Assembly: GCF_000192795.1 (NCBI RefSeq) | Contig: NW_007360633.1 | Coordinates: 2,842 to 42,092, forward strand | Reading direction: 5' to 3' | DNA: 39,251 nucleotides | DNA from: Vavraia culicis subsp. floridensis | Taxonomy: Eukaryota > Microsporidia > Pleistophoridae | Part shown: piece after piece, positions 10,889-21,190 of the stretch | Position numbering within the stretch: position 1 is the stretch's first letter | How the letters are laid out: the number at the start of each line of letters is the position of its first letter | The notes under the pieces: model-generated | What the model saw: only the letters and a program-made list of their open reading frames with translations | Told to the model about the DNA's origin: nothing | Database searches by the model: none | Translations under genes and position numbers: made by a program

Positions 10889-11782
10889 AAAGCACGCTCT
10901 TATCGCAGGGTCAAGGAATGTGCGATACCGTACGGAAGCTCTCATAATAATAAAATTACTATGATTATCAATGACTGACCTAGTGTTTGTTATGGAGGCA
11001 AGAACAGGGTTTTGAAATGAATTGCTGTAGATGTTGTTCACAAATGCAGATATGGCATGTAGCAGGTTAAATCACACTAAAATAGAAAAAATTATGAAAT
11101 ATTATGCATATTTCTTTTTATGAAACTGTATTGATATAGAGCATATAAATCAAAACATACCAAATACGGATACAGACGCGCAGCATATACCAGGCTTGTC
11201 AACCCATAGGTCTTACAACCACATCGTAAGATCGTATTTGAATCACATACGGAGAAAACATCGTTTTCACTGTCGTGTTCCATCTTGGTATTTCTCGATG
11301 ATGAAAAAAGCCTTCCACAATGAATAAAAAAACGTGCAAAGTATGCTCTTCGACCTGCAATGCGATCCTGTACAAGATATGACAAATTATTAACATAGTT
11401 GGATGGAATTTGCCGTGTAAACCCTAGCATGTACACCAGATACAACTAAAATCAGGATATCTCATGATTGTGCCCAGTATTCCCTGCTCGGTGATTTTTT
11501 CAATGCTATGAAATGAAGAAGTCCAAACTGCCATGAAACTACATCAGCTCCTGACAACAAAGTAAATACACTATTGCTCAGCTGATACAGTCAATGTTGC
11601 TGGTGCACAGGCCCTCACGAGATGATGGAACGTATTTTATTGTTGTTATAGAGATTTGTTAATGTGAAGCCGATTTTGGTTGTTGCGGTTGTGAAGCGAT
11701 AGTTAGGCTAACTTCCAAAAACGTGTAACCGGTGTTTTGCTAGTCGTAGATTCACTGAACAACTCTGAGACCGGTAGTAAAC

Positions 11783-11891
11783 AAATTTACGCACCATTTT
11801 TGGTTGCACTTGACACGACCAGCTGCTGAAAAATTCTTTTCTGGTTTCGTTGACGCTGTTCAAAAAATTTACGCACCATTTTTGGTTGCAC
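11783..11891. repeat. 27-bp direct repeat pair
   Basis: The sequence aaatttacgcaccatttttg plus gttgcac occurs identically at 11783-11809 and 11865-11891, 82 bp apart start to start. The DNA between is not repeated. Confidence 0.85.
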
Positions 11892-12676
11892 AACGGATCG
11901 AACCTCGTTACATCAATTTGTATGACAGCACTCGCCTTTTCTTGCTTAGTAAACCATTCTTAAACATTGTTGTTAAACATACTTCAACTCGCCAGGTGCA
12001 TCACAAATACAGAACATTTTTGTTATGAATACGATTATTTGTCATGACTGCCAGCGCCACCGCTCCTCTTAGAGCAGAAGATGCTATGAGGCCATTCTTT
12101 TAGAACGACCAACGACACGCTCAAGTGCAGACACAGACCAAAATATGTTTGTTTGAGCAGTGTGGTGATGAGCAAACATGTTTTTAGTTGAGCAAAGATT
12201 GTGTGGACCAATCCAACCGATAATTTGTTGGATAACATTCCCGCCTTTTTGATATTAAATACAAACGGTTTAATTAAAAGTCATTTATCTATCACAAGAC
12301 ACTGATAACAGTAAATTTGGTTCGATTACCTTATAGACCAGGCTGATTGAACGGCAGTATGCACCTGAATGTTTATGGGGCCTGCAATGTCCACACAACG
12401 AGTCGGAGCGATTGCCACAAAGGAAGATTAGCACACTATCTATGTGGTAAGATTGGTTTTAGCGCAAATGTACCATGCTACGCCCAGATTAAGCTGAAAA
12501 TCTGCGTGGTTCGGACTAGTTTTGTTTTTTATCTCCTGTTCGCAACATTTCTAGCTTTGATTGGTATCTGTTATTATCCACATTGTGCTTTAATCTCTTC
12601 AATGAACAGTTTTGATGCCCGCAATCTATGCAGTGATCTCCCATCCGTGTCTTTAATTAAAAAATGTGTGGGCGCA

Positions 12677-12680
12677 CCCC
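12677..12680 (+). promoter_or_regulatory. CCCC start-site signal of the LeuRS gene
   Basis: CCCC followed by a single T and then ATG at 12682. An in-frame ATG at 12664 lies upstream of the signal and is therefore less likely to be used. Confidence 0.55.
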
Positions 12681-12681
12681 T

Positions 12682-15180
12682 ATGAACAGGACAAGCACCA
12701 CAAAACTTCAGACCTTGGAATCAATCGAAAGAATTTTTAAGAACCCCATCGGGTACAACGATAAGGGACGGCCAAAATATTTTGTCACGTTTCCGTATCC
12801 ATACATGAACGGAAAGATGCACCTGGGCCATTTGTACTCGTTTTCTAAATCGGAATTTATGGCTCGATATAAATGTATGAAGGGATTCGATGTATTTCTG
12901 CCCTTCGCCTTCCATGGGACGGGAATGCCGATTTCAGCGGCTGCTAAGAAGTTATGTGAGGGCGACCAAAGCACCGTACAGCTTTTAAACTCCATTGGGA
13001 TCAAAGACGTTGAGCCCTTTAAGGATGCCAAATACTGGCTGCATTACTTTCCGCCGCTAGCTACCGACGTAATGACCAAGTTTCAATCGTACATAAATTG
13101 GAACCATTCGTTCACCACTACCGATTTAAATCCGTATTACGACTCGTTTGTCAAATGGCAGTTCTGCAGGCTCGAGAAATACATCTCGTATGGTAAGAAG
13201 GAAACCATATATTGTACCAAAACCAACCAGCCGTGTCTTGATCACGACCGACGGACAGGGGAGGGTGTCATTCCGGTTCTTGTGAATATGAGAATGGTAT
13301 CGTTAGGAGATACGTATTTCTGCACCCGTGTTAAAGATAGGACGAATAGTGATGAGACTGCCACGGCACCTCGTGCTAAGACCATCACTGTTGGTAGGAT
13401 AACACGTTTTTTCAAGGTCGATATCAACGGCAAGAGCTGTATCATTGATCATTGGGCCCTTGAGAACATGCGCTACCAAGAATTTAAACTTGAAGTATCG
13501 GGTGAAATAAAAATCGAAGAGATTCCCGGACACAAGAGTTACAAATTTGTATACTTGGACAGGGATCAGCCGCCTGTGATCAACTTTTGTGATCCGGCAG
13601 ATCCTTCCTTGGCGTATTATGAGCCAGAGAAGGAGGTTCAAGGACGTGCCGGCTCCAAATGTGTGGTAGCATCGGTTAATCAATGGTTTTTGGACTATGA
13701 CAATGTTCAATGGAAGAAAAAGGTTGCTGAATGCATAGAGGATATGAATTGCCTGTCAGAGACCCGACGAATGCTCCTGGACGCGCTTGGATGGATCGAC
13801 AAATGGGGGTTCTCGCGCACATTTGGTCTTGGGACATCGTTCAAAGAATATGTCATTGATTCGCTGAGCGATAGCACGATTTACATGGCCTTTTATTTGG
13901 CCAAGCCAGAGCTCTTTTCGGATTTGTACGGATTGGAACGCAAAATAGAGCCAGAGTGCCTGACGAATGCGGCATGGGACTATATTTTCAATTTCAGCGA
14001 TGTAAATCCGTGCGATGATGAGAAGGAGCTGGTGCTAGAACGAGCACGGAATGCATTTGTCAGATACTACCCCGTTGACTTGCGGGTAAGCGGCAAGGAT
14101 CTTATCAAGAATCATCTTCTTTTTTACATCTTCCACCACGTGGCCATATTTCCAAGAAATTGTTGGCCGAAGAGAATCTTTACGAATGGTCACCTGCTTC
14201 TAAACAACGCAAAAATGAGCAAGAGCGAGGGAAACTTTCTGACAGCTGAGGATTCGATCAAGTTATTTGGTGCGAACGTGACAAGGATTGTGCTTGCGGA
14301 TGCTGGCGACTTTAATGAAGATGCTAATTTTAGCCAGGCACTTGCAGACACGTACATCCTCAAAATATACACGTTTGTGAAGTATGTTGAGAGTTTTATC
14401 AAGGAAGTGATCCACACATTGCCAGACAAGGAGGATTATCGGACGGCGGTTGAACAGAAAGTTACCAGTTTCGCTGACAGGTATGAGCGGTATAAATCCA
14501 ATTCGTGCAGCAAGACGCCCGGCATATCATTTGCGGACGAGCTTCTTAAGGATGGCGTTGACTTTCTTGTGGATAAATGTGATCAATCGTATGAGAGCAT
14601 GACGTATCGAGACGCGATCAAGTACGGTTTTCATGAATTTAAGACACTGATGGAGCTGTGCATGTCGCTCAACTGCTCAAGCGAAGCCATGTTATACGCG
14701 ATAAAAAATAATCTGCTGGTCATGTACCCTGTTATCACGTCAATCTGCGATTATCTTCTCGAAAAATATTTCAAGAAAGTGCTGGTATGGCCGGTCTCAA
14801 TCGTGAGAAAGGACAATGTTTATCTCGGATTGGAGTGGTTTAGAAAATTTAGCAAGAATCTTGCGAGCAAGGCTGCCAGAATGCAGAAGAAGAACGTAAG
14901 AATTTACGTGGGCACGGTTGTGCCGGAATGGAAAACGCTGGTGCAAGACATTGATCCTGATGATATAGTGGCTTTGAGAAAGTTTTTCGCCAAGTTTGAG
15001 ATCAATCCCAAGAAGGGGATGAGTTTTGTGAAGGACCATGTCAAGTACAACTTTGATGAGCATCGGCTTCTTTCTGGTCTTAAGACCAGCTTGGAGAAAA
15101 AATTAGGGGTTAATATTGAAATACTGACCTGTGTGGATGGCAAGGGTGAGCCATACGAACCGGCTATCGAGTTCTATTAA
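12682..15180 (+). CDS. LARS1: Cytosolic leucyl-tRNA synthetase with reduced editing domain
   Basis: Class Ia synthetase that activates leucine and charges tRNA-Leu in the cytosol. The 832-aa product (from 12682) has the archaeal/eukaryotic LeuRS N-terminus with FPYPYMNG and the HIGH-type motif HLGH (47-50), the HGTGMPI segment, TGEGV (192-196), the catalytic-domain return SVNQWFLDY (from 331), SLSDSTIYMAFY, and the KMSKS motif at 511-515. An anticodon-binding helical domain and a C-terminal extension follow. It is shorter than yeast or human cytosolic LeuRS (about 1,090-1,180 aa), largely because the CP1 editing insert between TGEGV and SVNQW is only about 134 residues. Within it I find neither the RPET-type block nor the GTG...P-D block that form the editing pocket. 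A remnant resembling the YQ(E/G)F region survives. Misacylated tRNA is therefore probably not hydrolysed by this enzyme. Confidence 0.95.
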   Translation: MNRTSTTKLQTLESIERIFKNPIGYNDKGRPKYFVTFPYPYMNGKMHLGHLYSFSKSEFMARYKCMKGFDVFLPFAFHGTGMPISAAAKKLCEGDQSTVQLLNSIGIKDVEPFKDAKYWLHYFPPLATDVMTKFQSYINWNHSFTTTDLNPYYDSFVKWQFCRLEKYISYGKKETIYCTKTNQPCLDHDRRTGEGVIPVLVNMRMVSLGDTYFCTRVKDRTNSDETATAPRAKTITVGRITRFFKVDINGKSCIIDHWALENMRYQEFKLEVSGEIKIEEIPGHKSYKFVYLDRDQPPVINFCDPADPSLAYYEPEKEVQGRAGSKCVVASVNQWFLDYDNVQWKKKVAECIEDMNCLSETRRMLLDALGWIDKWGFSRTFGLGTSFKEYVIDSLSDSTIYMAFYLAKPELFSDLYGLERKIEPECLTNAAWDYIFNFSDVNPCDDEKELVLERARNAFVRYYPVDLRVSGKDLIKNHLLFYIFHHVAIFPRNCWPKRIFTNGHLLLNNAKMSKSEGNFLTAEDSIKLFGANVTRIVLADAGDFNEDANFSQALADTYILKIYTFVKYVESFIKEVIHTLPDKEDYRTAVEQKVTSFADRYERYKSNSCSKTPGISFADELLKDGVDFLVDKCDQSYESMTYRDAIKYGFHEFKTLMELCMSLNCSSEAMLYAIKNNLLVMYPVITSICDYLLEKYFKKVLVWPVSIVRKDNVYLGLEWFRKFSKNLASKAARMQKKNVRIYVGTVVPEWKTLVQDIDPDDIVALRKFFAKFEINPKKGMSFVKDHVKYNFDEHRLLSGLKTSLEKKLGVNIEILTCVDGKGEPYEPAIEFY

Positions 15181-16095
15181 AAAGAATTTTTGTTGCGTAA
15201 TTTGTTTTCTTCTATTTTTTGCAGGCCGCCCGCCGTAACAAACAGATTCTTACACCTTGGTTCTCGTGCCAGGGAGGTTGCTGCGCAATGCACATCCGTT
15301 CAAATCAATATTTCGCAGATCATTAGGCATACCACTGCCTGTTTAGCAGGCGCTTTCTGTGACTAATCTCGGGCACAATGTGCAACTATCATAAAATGTG
15401 CGCGCTCATTCCAAGAAAATACGTTTAAACAATTGTCAAAAAAAGTGGCGCGTATCACCATAAACCACGGATCAGTGGCCACAGTCGCTCTCATCGAATC
15501 ATAAACGCGTGTTATTGTGAGAGGAGAAAGATGAATTACTCTTAGGTGAAAGTATGGTGCTCATCATGCCATAATTCTTTACCTAGAACGTCAAAGCCTT
15601 CGCAGCAAATCTTCCAGAATGAACTGTCATATGATGGAAAAATTACCGAACAGCAGTGGTGTACACAGGAAAATGTGTCTGTTTAGATTGTGCTTGACAT
15701 ACGAGTAACAAATGAACATGGTCTCGTTGCAAATATGAACATAATCACAGGTAAAAATATTTACTAGGTACACAAGGCTAAGTCTTAAATCGGTTTTTCA
15801 AATGTCTTTAGCATAGGTATGTCACATCTAGACGGGTATCGCAAGAATACCAGGATTGTTCGAATGCACTTCTTACGTTGTTCCCGTCCTGGTTACCAAA
15901 ACAAACCTTGATTCTAAGGATTATACATCGTTCTAATGTTGCAATCTTGATCAACAGAACATTTTTAATATGGCATTGACAGTCCGTTAGCATTTGAGTG
16001 TCGTATTCTAACCATCCATTGTGGTTGCAAATGTTAGTAATTACTTCGTTAATTGTTTGTGCACCGATGTGGTAGCGCTCATCAAGTTTTTATGC

Positions 16096-16374
16096 TCATA
16101 TAGCACACTTCATCCCATAATTCGAACCAGATGTTAACAACAGATGCTTATTTATCGGCTGGTGACGGAGAGGATGCTTTATTAAGGAACATATTTTTTT
16201 ACCAGGATACAACATTTCTTTCGAACGTATAAAGGAAAACAATTCGCTCTCGACAAACATGTCGATGATCCGGTGATATAAACAGGTAAGACGAGCCGGC
16301 ATATCCCATTTACGCACGAATCGAAAATTCGAATCTTTGTCAAATCGACTTTCTTTTTCCTCAGATGGGTACAT
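16096..16374 (-). CDS. Candidate 92-aa protein or gene fragment, unrecognised
   Basis: The ATG at 16374 opens 92 codons with a charged, protein-like composition (MYPSEEKESRFDKDSNFRF at the start, several K/E/R-rich stretches, one possible helix with FVESELFSFIRSKEM). The CCC run falls just inside the frame (ATGTACCC) rather than before the ATG, unlike accepted genes here. I recognise no family. It may be a small lineage-specific gene, a fragment of a larger decayed gene, or chance. Confidence 0.22.
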   Translation of the reverse strand: MYPSEEKESRFDKDSNFRFVRKWDMPARLTCLYHRIIDMFVESELFSFIRSKEMLYPGKKICSLIKHPLRHQPINKHLLLTSGSNYGMKCAI

Positions 16375-17019
16375 AATTGACACAAATAATACGCAGTAAG
16401 AGGAACAATAGTTGTAATTGAAATTAAACGGTAGTTTTGAGAGGAAATAAATTACAACGGGTGTTTTGACCGAATATTATTCCATTTTACAGCTGAAAAA
16501 TAACCAGTTCTAAGTACCAGGCCTCGTGTTATAAAGCACATACTGTACGTGCTGCAGCGCTCAGCTCAAAGAAACATGATATGTTTGCACAATGCTGATC
16601 ATTTAGTTCTCGCCGATATGCTCTAATCTTGTGTTTGCGTGTGTGAACGTTTGCTTCCTTCAGATTGAAGTTGAACGATTCTGTTGGATAAAGTATTCCG
16701 CAGAAAGTGTGTTGAAATGGTGGAAAAATGTGTTGTTCCTGTTGCATATGTGCTAGAGCGTTGTACTAGTATCTAAACACCTATGGCATACGTATGTGGT
16801 TAAATCCTTATTTTTTATAGATTACTTTGTTCAGAGCCAATTGTAATCCTCCTTGATGCACAAGTGCTATTCATAAAAATCTTGCGAATAATTTCTGATA
16901 TTCAAAAAATAACTTAAAAACGATTATACCACCATCTCGGGGCCAAGTTGCTTGTTGACCGTTCTCAGCCGTTGTATGGCCACCATCAGCAAAACGACAT
17001 ATTAAAAAAAAATATTTTA

Positions 17020-17023
17020 CCCC
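17020..17023 (+). promoter_or_regulatory. CCCC start-site signal of the CCCH gene
   Basis: CCCC followed by tgcacaa and ATG at 17031, 7 nt spacing, after an A-rich stretch. Confidence 0.5.
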
Positions 17024-17030
17024 TGCACAA

Positions 17031-17717
17031 ATGGATGACTGTTACTACTACCTGTACTCGGCGTGCACAAAGAAAAATTGCACATATAGGCACTCGGCAG
17101 CTGCAAAGAAGAACTTGATTATGTGCAAGTTGTGGGCAAATAAAAAACAGTGCCGCAACGAATGTCCGCTCCGACACAGCGATTATCATCTCAGAAAGGA
17201 TCGGAAGGACATTCATTGCTACTGGGAGGACATGGAGGGGGGCTGTCAGAAAGAGTTCTGTGATTTTAAACACCGTAACCCGGAAAAAGATGAGTGGAAG
17301 ATGGTAAAAATTAGGACATTGGATGAAATAAAAAGAAAGCAAAGCGAGGCGCACAATTTTCACGATGTTTATGCGCAGCGCCACCATTCACCGGATGAGG
17401 CGTTTACCACGGGCATCTCCGGCTCGCAGCTGTCTGAAGGAGAAATCCAGCAGATGAACAATATAGGTGCACATTATACCTTTAAAATGGACGACCCATC
17501 AGATGATAAAGTGTCACGGAAAGTGTTTTTGCCCAAGGACATTAAGATAGGCGGTAAAGCTGCACAGACAGAGCATGTGAATAGCAAACAGGACAACCCT
17601 CCCTTGCAGCTCGACAATAAAGAGTTTACATCTGCAGACATAGAAAAAGAGCTGGAAATGATAGACAAGGCCCTGGAAGAGGAGGGACTGGATATGCGGA
17701 AGCTATACGAAAAGTAA
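17031..17717 (+). CDS. Triple CCCH zinc-finger protein, ZC3H11A-like
   Basis: The 228-aa protein begins with three tandem CCCH fingers: C4-C12-C17-H21, C32-C41-C45-H49 and C63-C72-C77-H81. Finger spacing and linking residues (DCYYYLYSACTK, MCKLWANKKQC, HCYWEDMEGGCQK) resemble the N-terminus of animal ZC3H11A. A downstream segment, IRTLDEIKRKQ (94-104), matches the conserved IKTLEEIK-type motif of that family. ZC3H11A is known as an mRNA-export (TREX-associated) factor, so an RNA-binding nuclear role is inferred. The C-terminal half is acidic and predicted helical near its end (DIEKELEMIDKALEEEGLD). The start follows the CCCC signal; the second codon is GAT as in several neighbours. There are no introns or frameshifts. 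Confidence 0.85.
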   Translation: MDDCYYYLYSACTKKNCTYRHSAAAKKNLIMCKLWANKKQCRNECPLRHSDYHLRKDRKDIHCYWEDMEGGCQKEFCDFKHRNPEKDEWKMVKIRTLDEIKRKQSEAHNFHDVYAQRHHSPDEAFTTGISGSQLSEGEIQQMNNIGAHYTFKMDDPSDDKVSRKVFLPKDIKIGGKAAQTEHVNSKQDNPPLQLDNKEFTSADIEKELEMIDKALEEEGLDMRKLYEK

Positions 17718-18898
17718 ATTTGTTTTAGAAAATGAATTTTTGCGTCCACATGTACATAAATAGCGAATAGGAATTAAATTGATTTGATATTACAGCGTTT
17801 TTCATCTTTTAGCATCTAAAAGATCATGGCGGTGACCGTGATTTTTTCTCCTTATCACGTCAAATACGCCCATCAATAATATACAGCTCCATACTAATAT
17901 TCATCCAGTTGAGCGTACGATAATGCATCATTTGGCACATGACATGATTTGCTGGTATGTTACACGTATTTAGTGCTGGAGTAGATGATCTTTCTCCGAT
18001 TGCCCACCAAAAAATTAATTCCACCCAAAAACGGTATTCATGAGCAGAATGTCAAATCAATTTCAAAATACGGTTTTTCCTTTGAGGTTTTAATATGCGA
18101 TCACAATTAATTTTGTGTTTTACAGCTGAACGGTCGCGGTATGTTTTTATCAACATTAATAATTTATTTGCATTTTTGATATTCTTTCTGCTCAATGTGA
18201 CGTTTGAATGATACGTATTCAGATCTTCCATTTTATGAGTGATAAATTTGATTTTACCGGTTTAAAGATGCAATCACAATGCTGCGGTTGAACTTATTAC
18301 AGTGTTGCTGTGTCTGAAGAGCTTCGTCTCTGAGCCACGGGTACCAATTCGTGCTTTGTATCTGAACCCGTGTGGCTTGAGGTCCGAATACAATTCGTGG
18401 GTGCAGACTCGTTTTTCGTATCTGACCAATAATGGCACTGATTTTGTAATTCGTACTTGGTCCGTTTTCCGTAGCTATTTCAACCGCCATGTCCGTTTTT
18501 GTACCTTGCCATTACAGGTCGTTTCCGTATTTTTCTGCAGTAAATCATCATTGCACGCATCTCTGGCAACATATCCATACAATACGCTTATAACTTATTC
18601 CACCTATCTCCAGTATAAATTTTTCTTTTCATTTGCAGATTAATGGATCAATCAAGCAAAAACTATCCTAAATACGATCTTTTGCATCAGATATTATTGG
18701 GCGTACTGTTCGAATCGGCATGTGTCAGCCGGTGATTCATGAAATACAAACCGGTTTGTGCTGCAAAATTGTTCTTTGTTTCAAAACCGCAATTTTAATT
18801 TGTTTATTGACGCGATCAGCATATCAAAACATTTTCGTTTGACATTCATGCATAATAAAGGAGAGGAAATAAATAATCAAGGAATGGGATACCCTTGT
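17718..18898. other. Spacer, 1.2 kb
   Basis: No gene seen. A plus-strand frame at 18302-18643 begins with GTG and has no family resemblance. Around 18,340-18,470 the sequence contains loosely repeated phrases (attcgtgc...tttgtatctgaacc and tcgtttttcgtatctgacc), too diverged to call a repeat. Confidence 0.45.
18892..18894 (+). promoter_or_regulatory. CCC start-site signal of the 763-aa gene
   Basis: ACCCTTGT directly precedes the ATG at 18899 (4 nt spacing). The in-frame ATGs at 18848 and 18884 lie upstream of it, and the longest frame begins with GTG at 18758. Confidence 0.5.
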
Positions 18899-21190
18899 AT
18901 GGACAACGAAGAAGGAAAGAGCAAGCAGAGTACTAGGGAAATGAGGGTTCAGGGTGCAGTAAAGGAAGGTAACGGAGACGGGAGCTGCAGCTCGGTCACA
19001 TTTGTGAACAGGTCAGCACTGTCAGGAAGCGTAGAGAATGACATGCACAAGAAGGTTATACAGGGAGGAAAAGAAATTTCGGATGAGCTTGGAGACGTGC
19101 TAGAAGTGCTGATTCGCTACTTAGGCGCGCAGCCCAAGAGAAAAAGCATCGACTGTTTCCTGTGCACCGACAAGGAGAAAGTGCTTGAGCATCCAAAAGA
19201 AATACATACGTTGTTCAAGTTGTATTCTGCACTCGTGTTCTGTATGCTGGAGCACTGTGCCTGTGTGAAGTACAGTGAGAAGCTTGTTGAGGACATGTTC
19301 AACCTTGAAAACTACCTTTTGGACCAGATTGCAGTCAAAGAGCTTGAATTCATGGACGCGTACAGAGACGAGGCCATGGATCATCGAAGAGAGCAGTTGA
19401 TAGCAATGGGGAACGTATTCAAGATCGATGATGCCCTGCACATCAACAGGGAAGAGGAAATTGAGTCACTCACGTACAAGTTCTACAGAAAGGTGGGTGA
19501 TGCCCGATTCCTTAGCGACGCAGAGATCAATCTTATCTGTTTGATCCTGTACAAGCGCAAAGAATCGTTCAGGTTCTTTAGAATATTCAAGGAGAGGAAG
19601 CTGCTTATCAATTACAGGCTGGCGGTGCTTTTCTCGCTGCGTAGTGAGTGCATGTACAAGCCAACCGAAATAATCAGTCAGAACAAAAGCAGAAAGTTTG
19701 AGTATGAAGACATTGGCACGTACAAACTCAAAAGTCTGTTCATAAGAGGCGGAGTGACAAACCCAGAGAATTTCTTTGAGCATATGAAATACAAGTTAGG
19801 CCTTGATCGGGTGCATGAAGTTGACCAGGAGATTGAATATGAGAAGGAGCTCAAGACCTTTGAGGGCATTGTCGTGACGAAGAGAGCGGATGTTAATTCC
19901 AGAGAATTTAAAAAGTGGTTCAACAGAGAGAACAGGAAGCACCAATGGATGGAATGTGTCAAAATGTGGGTGGCGAACAGGAGAATGGACAAAAACGTTG
20001 TGGATCTGTCCATGATCGACATGTGTTGTCAGTACAAGGAGTTTGAGAACGGACACTTTATCTACGAAATGCTGGAGCCAATTACAAATGAGAAAGTCTT
20101 GAAGGATTGCTTTGTTAAGTACTGTCTGCTGTGCATACATGCGCTCAAGGAGGGCAACAAAAAATTTAATGATACGATCGTTTCCAACCTGGACGAGACG
20201 TTCGCGAAGATGATCTGCAGTGGTAGTTCCCAGGGATCTGGTAGGAGCGCCAACAGGACGATAAAGAGCGAAACGATGGAGAGCTACTATGATTTGAAGA
20301 GGTGTGCATCCAAAAAAGGCGAGCAGAGCTTGCATGTTGACGATGTGAGCGCCTTGTCGGTCAAGAAAGGAGATACTGTGGAGTATGGCACTGCAATGGG
20401 AGGCCTTTCCGATTTCAAAACGGAAATCTGTATCGATGTTGAGGAGGTGAATAGCGCGCTTCACCAGGAATGTGGGGCACTAAGCAACAGAGGAGATGGA
20501 AGCAGAGGGGAGAGTGTCGTTGACACGTCCATCACGAGCAGGAGCAGCACGGAAAGCACGCGATCGTCTTTGGTCATTGATGTGGACTTCATAAGAAAAT
20601 GGACAGATCGGTTGGTTCTCCTGATAAAGAAGGCAAGGCGGTTGGACCGAGAGAGCAGTGTGTCATGGGATATAAACCGTTCAATGACCGAGATGACCAT
20701 CAACAACATCCTCTACTTCGAGAAAACGTGCCGAAAAGAGGTACTTGAGGTTTTACTGTGCGATATTTGCATAAATGATGAGATGGTGCAGCTGCTCCTC
20801 AAGGGATTCTACTGCTACTGCCTGTCGTGCAAGGAATCGAGTGTTAAGACGATCTCTGACTGTGATATGGTGTACAAATTTGCAGAGCACATTTACAAAT
20901 GCTGGAAGAAGAAGAAATCGGGTCTTAGTCTATTCCGGCGCAAGGACCCACACACCAAACAAACAATTTATTGCTGCATGCTCGGTGTGTGCTGCGAGAC
21001 CGAGAAGGTTGACCAGTTTATGGATGTATGCAAGGATCTCAAGGGCTCGTCAACCGAGCTTAATGGTGAGATGATCAATATTTTAAAAAAGTTCCACGAC
21101 TATAAAAAATGCAACTGCGACTTTTTCAGGAATAACCCGAATAGGCACTACAAAAAGCACTTGATCAACCATATTTTTAAAAAGGAGTGA
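18899..21190 (+). CDS. Unrecognised 763-aa helical protein
   Basis: A long single frame with gene-like codon use. I do not recognise the family. It is hydrophilic and rich in K, E and Cys, with no signal peptide or membrane segment. Residues about 50-420 look like successive amphipathic helices. Two segments, VDLSMIDMCCQYKEFENGHF (from 368) and IYCCMLGVCCETEKVDQFMD (from 690), resemble helix-turn-helix units of PPR/TPR solenoids, but an extended repeat register is not visible. A Ser/Gly-rich, probably disordered stretch (about 440-580) separates the two helical halves. The C-terminus is basic (HYKKHLINHIFKKE). The start is set at 18899 from the CCC signal; longer versions would add up to 47 residues. 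Confidence 0.85.
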   Translation: MDNEEGKSKQSTREMRVQGAVKEGNGDGSCSSVTFVNRSALSGSVENDMHKKVIQGGKEISDELGDVLEVLIRYLGAQPKRKSIDCFLCTDKEKVLEHPKEIHTLFKLYSALVFCMLEHCACVKYSEKLVEDMFNLENYLLDQIAVKELEFMDAYRDEAMDHRREQLIAMGNVFKIDDALHINREEEIESLTYKFYRKVGDARFLSDAEINLICLILYKRKESFRFFRIFKERKLLINYRLAVLFSLRSECMYKPTEIISQNKSRKFEYEDIGTYKLKSLFIRGGVTNPENFFEHMKYKLGLDRVHEVDQEIEYEKELKTFEGIVVTKRADVNSREFKKWFNRENRKHQWMECVKMWVANRRMDKNVVDLSMIDMCCQYKEFENGHFIYEMLEPITNEKVLKDCFVKYCLLCIHALKEGNKKFNDTIVSNLDETFAKMICSGSSQGSGRSANRTIKSETMESYYDLKRCASKKGEQSLHVDDVSALSVKKGDTVEYGTAMGGLSDFKTEICIDVEEVNSALHQECGALSNRGDGSRGESVVDTSITSRSSTESTRSSLVIDVDFIRKWTDRLVLLIKKARRLDRESSVSWDINRSMTEMTINNILYFEKTCRKEVLEVLLCDICINDEMVQLLLKGFYCYCLSCKESSVKTISDCDMVYKFAEHIYKCWKKKKSGLSLFRRKDPHTKQTIYCCMLGVCCETEKVDQFMDVCKDLKGSSTELNGEMINILKKFHDYKKCNCDFFRNNPNRHYKKHLINHIFKKE

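Larger units (their letters stand above)
10345..12681. other. Spacer, 2.3 kb, with minisatellite and a 27-bp direct repeat
   Basis: It holds the 20-bp minisatellite (10496-10888) and a direct repeat at 11783-11809/11865-11891. The minus-strand ORFs at 10412-11041 exist only because the minisatellite lacks stops. ORFs at 11092-11445, 11804-12028 and 12347-12685 start at non-ATG codons or lack any family match. The stretch aggaagattagcac near 12420 faintly recalls U6 snRNA but lacks ACAGAGA. Confidence 0.5.
15181..17030. other. Spacer, 1.85 kb
   Basis: No gene is firmly supported. One minus-strand frame at 16096-16374 has protein-like composition and is listed separately. A CCCC at 17020-17023 at the right edge is the start signal of the next gene. 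Confidence 0.5.

Noticed and set aside
10412..11041. Three overlapping minus-strand ORFs of 130-209 codons
   Set aside because: They exist only because the 20-bp minisatellite lacks stops; unique flanks show no protein family and no start signal.
11092..11445. 117-codon minus-strand ORF
   Set aside because: TTG start, no start signal, composition like translated spacer.
12400..12445. U6 snRNA-like AGATTAGCA stretch
   Set aside because: The invariant ACAGAGA box and the downstream stem are missing; a match of this length is expected by chance.
12347..12685. 112-codon ORF overlapping the LeuRS start
   Set aside because: Starts at TTG, overlaps a certain gene in another frame, and has no similarity.
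18709..18725. tRNA B-box-like GTTCGAATC (and GGTTCGATCC on the minus strand near 11897)
   Set aside because: The flanking T-stem and acceptor stem do not pair and no A-box lies at the right distance.
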